Assembly (NCBI GenBank): GCA_050699055.1
Contig: JBOHCT010000017.1
Coordinates: forward strand, 1 to 36,389
Direction of reading: 5' to 3'
DNA: 36,389 bases
Source of the DNA: JBOHCT01 sp050699055
GTDB lineage: Bacteria; Actinomycetota; Actinomycetes; Streptosporangiales; JBOHCT01
Shown here: piece after piece, positions 31,819-36,389 of the stretch
Layout: every line of letters begins with the position of its first letter
Numbering within the stretch: position 1 is the first letter of the stretch
Program-made: the position numbers and the translations under genes
The notes under the pieces: generated by a model
Seen by the model: the letters and a program-made list of their open reading frames with translations, nothing else
What the model was told of the DNA's origin: nothing
Database searches by the model: none

Positions 31819-33636
31819 GTGCGCGAGTTCAGCGTGCCGCCCGCGGTCGAGATCCCCGATACCGCGACGCTCACCGACACCATATTCGAGGGTGCCGCCG
31901 ACCGGCCGTCCGCAGTCCTTCTGAGCAGAAAGGTCGACGGAGCATGGCGCGATGTCACCTCGAGCCAGTTCCGTAACGATGTCGTCGGCCTGGCCAAGGG
32001 TCTGATCGCCTCGGGCATCGAACCTGGTGACCGTATCGGCCTCATGTCTCGCACCCGATACGAATGGACACTCTGCGACTACGCCATCTGGGCCGGCGGA
32101 GCGGTCACGGTGCCGATCTACGACACCTCCTCGGCGGAACAGGTCGCGTGGATTCTCGGTGACTCCGAGGCCAAGGCCGTCTTCGTCGAGACGGCGGACC
32201 ATGAGGAGACCCTTCGTGAGGTCTCCGACCAACTCCCCACCCTCAAGAGCGTGTGGCGCATCGAGGGAGGGGCGGTCGACGAGGTCTCGGCCGCCGGCGC
32301 CGGTCTGCCCGACGAGGCCGTGGACGAGAGGCGGCACGCGGTGGGCGCCGACAGCCTCGCGACCATCGTCTACACCTCGGGGACGACCGGCCGCCCCAAG
32401 GGATGCGAGCTCACCCACCGCAACCTGCTGTTCGACGCTCGCGCCTCGGATGCGGGGGGTCTCGATAGCCTCTTCGACCTCGAAGACGCATCGACGCTGT
32501 TGTTTCTGCCGCTCGCCCACAGCTTCGCCCGCATGATTCAGATCGGCAGCCTCGAGGCCGGCGTGCGCCTCGGGCACAGCGCGAACATCAAGGACCTGCT
32601 GCCGGACCTCGAGGCGTTCAAGCCGCGCTTCATCCTCTCGGTCCCGCGGGTGTTCGAGAAGGTCTACAACAGCGCGGAGCAGAAGGCCACGACGGAGGGA
32701 AGGGGCCGCATCTTCCGGATGGCGGCCGACACGGCGGTCGCCTACAGCCGGGCACTCGACGCCGGGGGGCCCGGCGTCGTCCTGCGCGCTCGGCACGCCC
32801 TCTTCGACAGGCTCGTGTACGGCAAGCTCCGCGCCGCGCTCGGGGGTAACGTCCAGTACGCGGTCTCCGGCGGGGCACCACTCGGCGTCAGGCTCGGCCA
32901 CTTCTTCCGCGGGATCGGCGTCACTGTCCTCGAGGGGTACGGCCTGACGGAGACCTCGCCGGCCACGAATGTGAACGTCCCTGGCGCGCTCAAGATCGGT
33001 ACCGTCGGGCGGCCGTTCCCGGGGACCACGATCCGCATCGCCGACGACGGCGAGATCCTCGTCAAGGGTGAACAGGTCTTCCGCGGGTACTGGCGGAACC
33101 CGCAAGCGACCGCGGAGATCCTCGACCCGGACGGCTGGCTGCGTACCGGCGACATCGGCGAGTTGGACGGGGAGGGCTTCCTGCGGATCACCGGCCGGAA
33201 GAAGGAGCTGATCGTGACGGCGTCGGGCAAGAACGTCGCCCCGGCCGTACTCGAGGACGGGGTTCGCGCCCATCCGCTGGTGAGCCAGTGCCTCGTGGTC
33301 GGCGACCAGCGGCCGTACGTCGCCGCCCTCGTTACCCTGGACGCCGAGGCGCTCGCGGGGTGGCAGAAGCAACACGGCAAGCAGGAAGACCCCGCTCGGC
33401 TGCGGGACGACCCAGACATCGTGAGCGAGATCCAGGACGCGGTCGACGACGCCAACAAGGCCGTGTCGCGGGCCGAGTCCATCCGGCGCTTCCGGATACT
33501 GGCCGGCGACTTCACCGAGGAGAGCGGTCACCTGACCCCGACACTCAAGGTGAAACGGCACGTCGTCCTGCGTGACTACGCCGATGAGGTCGAGGCCGTC
33601 TACTCCTTATGTGAACCTCGCGGGCGTCGGCCCTAA
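31819..33636 (+). CDS. Long-chain fatty acid-CoA ligase (FadD15-like)
   Basis: It activates fatty acids to acyl-CoA through an acyl-AMP. The AMP-binding motif is IVYTSGTTGRPKGCELTHRN; LLFLPLAHSFARMIQ, YAVSGGAPLGVRLGHFF, EGYGLTETSPATNVN, DGWLRTGDIGELDGEGFLRITGRKKELIVTASGKNVAP and the C-terminal Lys in TPTLKVKRHVV follow. Length is 605. The GTG at 31819 has AAGGAG 5-6 nt upstream. The last eight residues, CEPRGRRP, and the TAA stop are encoded by dispersed element B, so the native end of the gene has been replaced; the residues after VEAVY are not conserved, so activity is probably unaffected. Confidence 0.94.
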   Translation: MREFSVPPAVEIPDTATLTDTIFEGAADRPSAVLLSRKVDGAWRDVTSSQFRNDVVGLAKGLIASGIEPGDRIGLMSRTRYEWTLCDYAIWAGGAVTVPIYDTSSAEQVAWILGDSEAKAVFVETADHEETLREVSDQLPTLKSVWRIEGGAVDEVSAAGAGLPDEAVDERRHAVGADSLATIVYTSGTTGRPKGCELTHRNLLFDARASDAGGLDSLFDLEDASTLLFLPLAHSFARMIQIGSLEAGVRLGHSANIKDLLPDLEAFKPRFILSVPRVFEKVYNSAEQKATTEGRGRIFRMAADTAVAYSRALDAGGPGVVLRARHALFDRLVYGKLRAALGGNVQYAVSGGAPLGVRLGHFFRGIGVTVLEGYGLTETSPATNVNVPGALKIGTVGRPFPGTTIRIADDGEILVKGEQVFRGYWRNPQATAEILDPDGWLRTGDIGELDGEGFLRITGRKKELIVTASGKNVAPAVLEDGVRAHPLVSQCLVVGDQRPYVAALVTLDAEALAGWQKQHGKQEDPARLRDDPDIVSEIQDAVDDANKAVSRAESIRRFRILAGDFTEESGHLTPTLKVKRHVVLRDYADEVEAVYSLCEPRGRRP

Positions 33637-33659
33637 CGGGCCTCCTGGCTTCGGTTCAC
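33611..33659 (-). repeat. Dispersed element B, copy 4
   Basis: The 49-bp unit lies at the 3' end of the acyl-CoA synthetase gene and provides its stop codon. It is the reverse complement of copy 1 with three mismatches. The following 33660-33828 is non-coding and shows weaker similarity to the flanks of copies 1 and 2. Confidence 0.85.
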
Positions 33660-33828
33660 GTGCTCCCGAGACTCCGCAGTATTCCGCCCCCATGGCTGCG
33701 CCCCGCCGCCCCCGATGACCCTGCGGGCGATCGGCCGCCTCTGGCGGCGCCTGGCTCCTCGGCCCGCGGACGCTCCGCTTGGGAGCCTGCTCCCTTCCCG
33801 ACGCGATCCCACACTGGTCCGAGGCCGA

Positions 33829-34971
33829 TCACGCGGAGCCATCGAGGAGTGCGCGCAGCCGCGTGGCGAGGACGTCCCAGCGCCACGCACGCTCGACCCA
33901 TGCGCGTCCCCGCCGGCCCATGACGAGCCGCAGTTCCGGGTCCCGCAGCAGGCCCACGACGGTCTCCGCCACCCCCTCCGGCGCGATGCCGTCCACGATG
34001 TAGCCAGTCTCACCGTCGACCACGGCCTCGGGAGCGCCGCCCGAGGCCCCGGCCACGACCGGCAGGCCGGTGGCCGCGGCCTCGAGATACACCATGCCGA
34101 GGCCCTCGACGTCGAGCCCGGCCAGACGGGTGCGACAGGGCATGGCGAAGACGTCGCCGGCGGCGTAGTGGGCCGCCAGGTCGCCCCACGCGACCTGACC
34201 GGTGAAGCGGACGGCGGGCCGTACCCCGAGCCTGTCCGCGAGCCGGCCGAGCCTGCCCATCGCTGGGCCGTCCCCGACGATCAGCAGCGCCGCGTCGGGT
34301 ACGGCCCGCAGGACTCGGGGCCACGCGCGAATGAGCATGTCCTGGCCCTTGCGGGCCACCAGCCGGGACACACACACGACCACAGGGCGTCCGGAGAGGC
34401 CGTAGCGCTTCCGCACGTCCTCTCCACCGGCGCCGGGCCGGAACACGGTCTCGTCGACCCCCGGCGGAAGGCGAACCATCCGTCGGGCGGCCTCGGGGGA
34501 GATCGCGCCCGCCAGCCGACCCGCGGTGAACGCACCGATGTGGGTCAGCACGTCGATGTCGTCGCCGATACGACGCAGCATCCGCCGGGCACCGGGCACG
34601 CCCGCCCAGCCCGCCTCGTGGCCATGGGTCAACCCGACGACGCGCTCGACGCCCCCACGGGTTCGCAGTCCGGACGCGAGCAACCCGAGCGGAAACGCCG
34701 CGCCGAGGAGCACCGAACCGCATCCCTCGGCGCGGGCCACCGCCCGGGCGCGACGGGCCACCGCGGGCACGGGGAGCATGAGCGACGTCGGGTGACGGAC
34801 GACCGGGAAGTCTAGACCGGCGTCGAACCGCTCCGCGCCCTGCCAGGACGGCGCGTACACCACGACCGACCCCTGCGGCTGGCGGCTGACCAGTGCGTGC
34901 ACGAACGCCTGAATCCCGCCCGGCCGCGGCGGGAAGTCGTTCGTGACCACGAGCGTAGGCGGACAGGCCAT
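33829..34971 (-). CDS. pimB: GT4 glycosyltransferase, PimB-like (phosphatidylinositol mannoside synthesis)
   Basis: A 380-residue GT-B enzyme that resembles the second mannosyltransferase of phosphatidylinositol mannoside synthesis. It begins TLVVTNDFPPRPGGIQAFVHALVS; the acceptor side has GLTHGHEAGWAGVPGARR; the donor-binding half has LPPGVDETVFRP, VCVSRLVARKGQDMLIRAWP, LLIVGDGPAMGRL, RFTGQVAWGDLAAHYAAGDVFAMPCRTRLAGLDVEGLGMVYLEAAATGLPVVAG, with the nucleotide-sugar Glu in EGLGMVYLEA. The ATG at 34971 overlaps the stop of the M48 gene as TGATG. The role is inferred from family similarity; other GT4 functions remain possible. Confidence 0.9.
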   Translation of the reverse strand: MACPPTLVVTNDFPPRPGGIQAFVHALVSRQPQGSVVVYAPSWQGAERFDAGLDFPVVRHPTSLMLPVPAVARRARAVARAEGCGSVLLGAAFPLGLLASGLRTRGGVERVVGLTHGHEAGWAGVPGARRMLRRIGDDIDVLTHIGAFTAGRLAGAISPEAARRMVRLPPGVDETVFRPGAGGEDVRKRYGLSGRPVVVCVSRLVARKGQDMLIRAWPRVLRAVPDAALLIVGDGPAMGRLGRLADRLGVRPAVRFTGQVAWGDLAAHYAAGDVFAMPCRTRLAGLDVEGLGMVYLEAAATGLPVVAGASGGAPEAVVDGETGYIVDGIAPEGVAETVVGLLRDPELRLVMGRRGRAWVERAWRWDVLATRLRALLDGSA

Positions 34972-36266
34972 CAGCGCGAGGGAGCGAGCGGCGGCGGGAC
35001 CGCATGGCGGTGAAGGCGCGCCCACGCTCGGGCCAACGCGATGCGCTCGGGCGCCGTCGGGTGGGTCGAGAACATCGTGTACTTGACCGTCTCTGGCCGC
35101 AGGTCGGAGAGGTTGTGCACGGCGAGCGCCCGCTGCATGTGGATGAACGCCTCCGGGTCGTGGGTGAGGTCGAGGGCATGGACGTCGGCCCGCGCCTCGA
35201 TGTGCCGACTCACCAGATTCTGCACGGGGACGCTCACGACGGAGAACACGGCCACGATCGCGAGCAGCAGCGCGAGCGTCCCCGGGTCGCGGGCCGACCT
35301 GGTACCGGCCCTGCGAAGCAGCAGGCCCCAGGAGCTGAGCAGGTAGAGCACGCATCCCCCCGCGCTCACCCCCAGGGCGCCGAGGATGGTGCCGTACAAC
35401 ACGTCGTGCTCGGCCGCGTGCCCGAGCTCATGGGCTACCACGAGACGGACCTCCGCCGGGGTCGCGTCGTGCAGCAGCGTGTCGTAGATAACGATGCGTC
35501 TGGTGGCGCCGAACCCCGACACGTACGCGTTAAGGCTGGTCGTGCGGGCCGACGCGTCCGCGACGAGCACCTGACTCACCGGGACGTCGTCCTCCGCCGC
35601 GAGGTGCAGCAACTGCGAGCGCAGCTGCCCCTGCCGCATCGGCCGGAAGTTGGCGAACACCGGCTCCACCACGACCGGGTACACGAACGACAGCACCACG
35701 ACGAGAGCGAACCCCCCGACCGCGGCCGGCAGCCACCACCCTCGCGGCAGTTTCCTGATGAGGAGGTAGAGCACGAGCGCCACGATGACAGTGATCCCCG
35801 TGTTGATCCCGAAGGACTTGGCGACGTCAGTCCCCCACCCCGGCCACGACTGGGTGGAGAGGTCGTACCGTCGCAAGACGCTTTCCCCCCAAGCGTCGAA
35901 GGGAAGTCCGGCCAACCGCGTCGCCAGCCTCAGGCCGACGACCCCCAGGATGACCTGCCACCCCCAGCCTCCACCGAACGGACGCGCCACCCAGCGCACC
36001 AACCGCGCACCCAGCGGGGTCAGCGCAAGGACCAGGATGACCAGCAGCGACGCCGCCATCGACGCGTACGAGGAGGGATCGTACGCGCGGCTGAACGCGG
36101 CGGCATTCGCGATTTGCGACCCCGTGAAGTCCGGACGGGGAGAGGGCTCGAGAGCGCCGGTCACCCCGGGCAGCGGGTGCCAGGGCACGGTCAGCGCCAT
36201 CGTCGCCGCGATAGCCGCCAGGACCGCCACCAGGACGACGAACGCCGGAAGGCGGGACGCTCTCAC
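34971..36266 (-). CDS. M48-family membrane metalloprotease (CAAX prenyl protease 1-like)
   Basis: A 431-residue zinc protease with several membrane helices: an N-terminal one (about 7-28), others near 70-90, 155-172, 180-200, 300-316 and 330-350. The zinc motif is VVAHELGHAAEHD (H279, E280, H283), and the third ligand is E357 in HIEARAD. The C-terminal signature FSTHPTAPERIALAR is present. It probably cleaves membrane or surface proteins; the substrate is unknown. The GTG at 36266 overlaps, as GTGA, the end of a short frame carried by the dispersed element A, so its translation may depend on that element. It is coupled to the glycosyltransferase downstream. Confidence 0.92.
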   Translation of the reverse strand: MRASRLPAFVVLVAVLAAIAATMALTVPWHPLPGVTGALEPSPRPDFTGSQIANAAAFSRAYDPSSYASMAASLLVILVLALTPLGARLVRWVARPFGGGWGWQVILGVVGLRLATRLAGLPFDAWGESVLRRYDLSTQSWPGWGTDVAKSFGINTGITVIVALVLYLLIRKLPRGWWLPAAVGGFALVVVLSFVYPVVVEPVFANFRPMRQGQLRSQLLHLAAEDDVPVSQVLVADASARTTSLNAYVSGFGATRRIVIYDTLLHDATPAEVRLVVAHELGHAAEHDVLYGTILGALGVSAGGCVLYLLSSWGLLLRRAGTRSARDPGTLALLLAIVAVFSVVSVPVQNLVSRHIEARADVHALDLTHDPEAFIHMQRALAVHNLSDLRPETVKYTMFSTHPTAPERIALARAWARLHRHAVPPPLAPSR

Positions 36267-36352
36267 CTAAGTGGCCGCGCGGATAGGGCCGCTGGGCTCG
36301 CGGGCCCCTGAGCTTCGCCTGACCTCGTTGTCGTCGGTCGACGCAGGCCCAC
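36263..36352 (-). CDS. Short upstream frame carried by element A
   Basis: A 29-codon frame, GTG at 36352, beginning MGLRRPTTTRSGEAQGP, preceded by a purine-rich Shine-Dalgarno block 8 nt upstream. Its TGA overlaps the GTG of the M48 gene. The same frame in copy 1 is fused to metF. It is more likely a translation-coupling leader than a functional peptide. Confidence 0.4.
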   Translation of the reverse strand: MGLRRPTTTRSGEAQGPASPAALSARPLR

Positions 36353-36389
36353 TGCGACTCCCTCCGCCGCCTCGCCATGCTCGCTCAGC
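36270..36389 (-). repeat. Dispersed 120-bp element A, copy 2
   Basis: Identical to 10859-10978 at 118 of 120 positions and in the same orientation to the neighbouring gene. It begins four bases upstream of the M48 start codon and reaches the window edge, so its full length cannot be seen. Confidence 0.9.

Noticed and set aside
31702..33561. Minus-strand open frame antisense to the acyl-CoA synthetase, continuous with the SRPBCC-like and DJ-1/PfpI frame
   Set aside because: The part opposite the synthetase has no family similarity and is a shadow; only the section below about 31701 encodes recognisable domains.

Overview
The window is chromosomal DNA from a high-GC actinobacterium, most likely a filamentous, sporulating type. 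The evidence is a full-length BldD with an intact c-di-GMP signature, a PASTA Ser/Thr kinase, a class II DAHP synthase, an Rv2175c-type DNA-binding protein, a PimB-like mannosyltransferase, frequent GTG starts and several probable leaderless promoters. The genus cannot be named from the sequence. No tRNA, rRNA, CRISPR array, insertion sequence or prophage gene was seen.

Layout. (1) 1-6.5 kb, minus strand: a tightly coupled pyrimidine operon pyrR-pyrB-pyrC-carA-carB (carB runs off the left edge), headed by a PyrR-type RNA loop next to the pyrR ribosome-binding site. (2) 6.6-7.4 kb, plus: bldD with a promoter overlapped by a BldD-type operator. (3) 7.4-9.2 kb, minus: a HEPN-family protein with a perfect actinobacterial SOS box upstream, and a lipoprotein L,D-transpeptidase. 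(4) 9.4-13.5 kb: a GNAT acetyltransferase converging on metF, then thiE, an Rv2175c-like regulator and a ferredoxin-reductase-like flavoprotein on the minus strand. (5) 14-19.2 kb, plus: TPP riboswitch, thiO-thiS-thiG, a PASTA kinase and endonuclease IV. (6) 19.2-23.1 kb: an aromatic-residue leader peptide with attenuator in front of a type I DAHP synthase, facing a type II DAHP synthase that is coupled to a phosphofructokinase with pyrophosphate-type residues. (7) 23.2-27.5 kb: acyltransferase, carboxylesterase, membrane protein, EEP-fold nuclease/phosphatase and ROK glucokinase. (8) 27.6-31.7 kb, minus: a small Cys-motif protein, ArsA-type ATPase, SRPBCC protein, metallophosphoesterase, and a DJ-1/PfpI protein in frame with a second SRPBCC-like domain. 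(9) 31.8-36.3 kb: long-chain acyl-CoA synthetase (plus), then a GT4 mannosyltransferase and an M48 membrane protease (minus).

Most genes are housekeeping. The unusual content is regulatory or repetitive: a 120-bp dispersed element (two copies 98% identical, one diverged) that carries a Shine-Dalgarno plus GTG start and appears to supply the metF start codon; a second 49-bp dispersed element with GTGAACC/GGTTCAC ends at gene borders; a leaderless, aromatic-codon attenuator; a LexA box next to a HEPN gene; and D104/K124 in the phosphofructokinase. Gene order left of about 7.4 kb and right of it correspond, from memory, to two separate regions of Streptomyces chromosomes, so a rearrangement breakpoint probably lies just after bldD.
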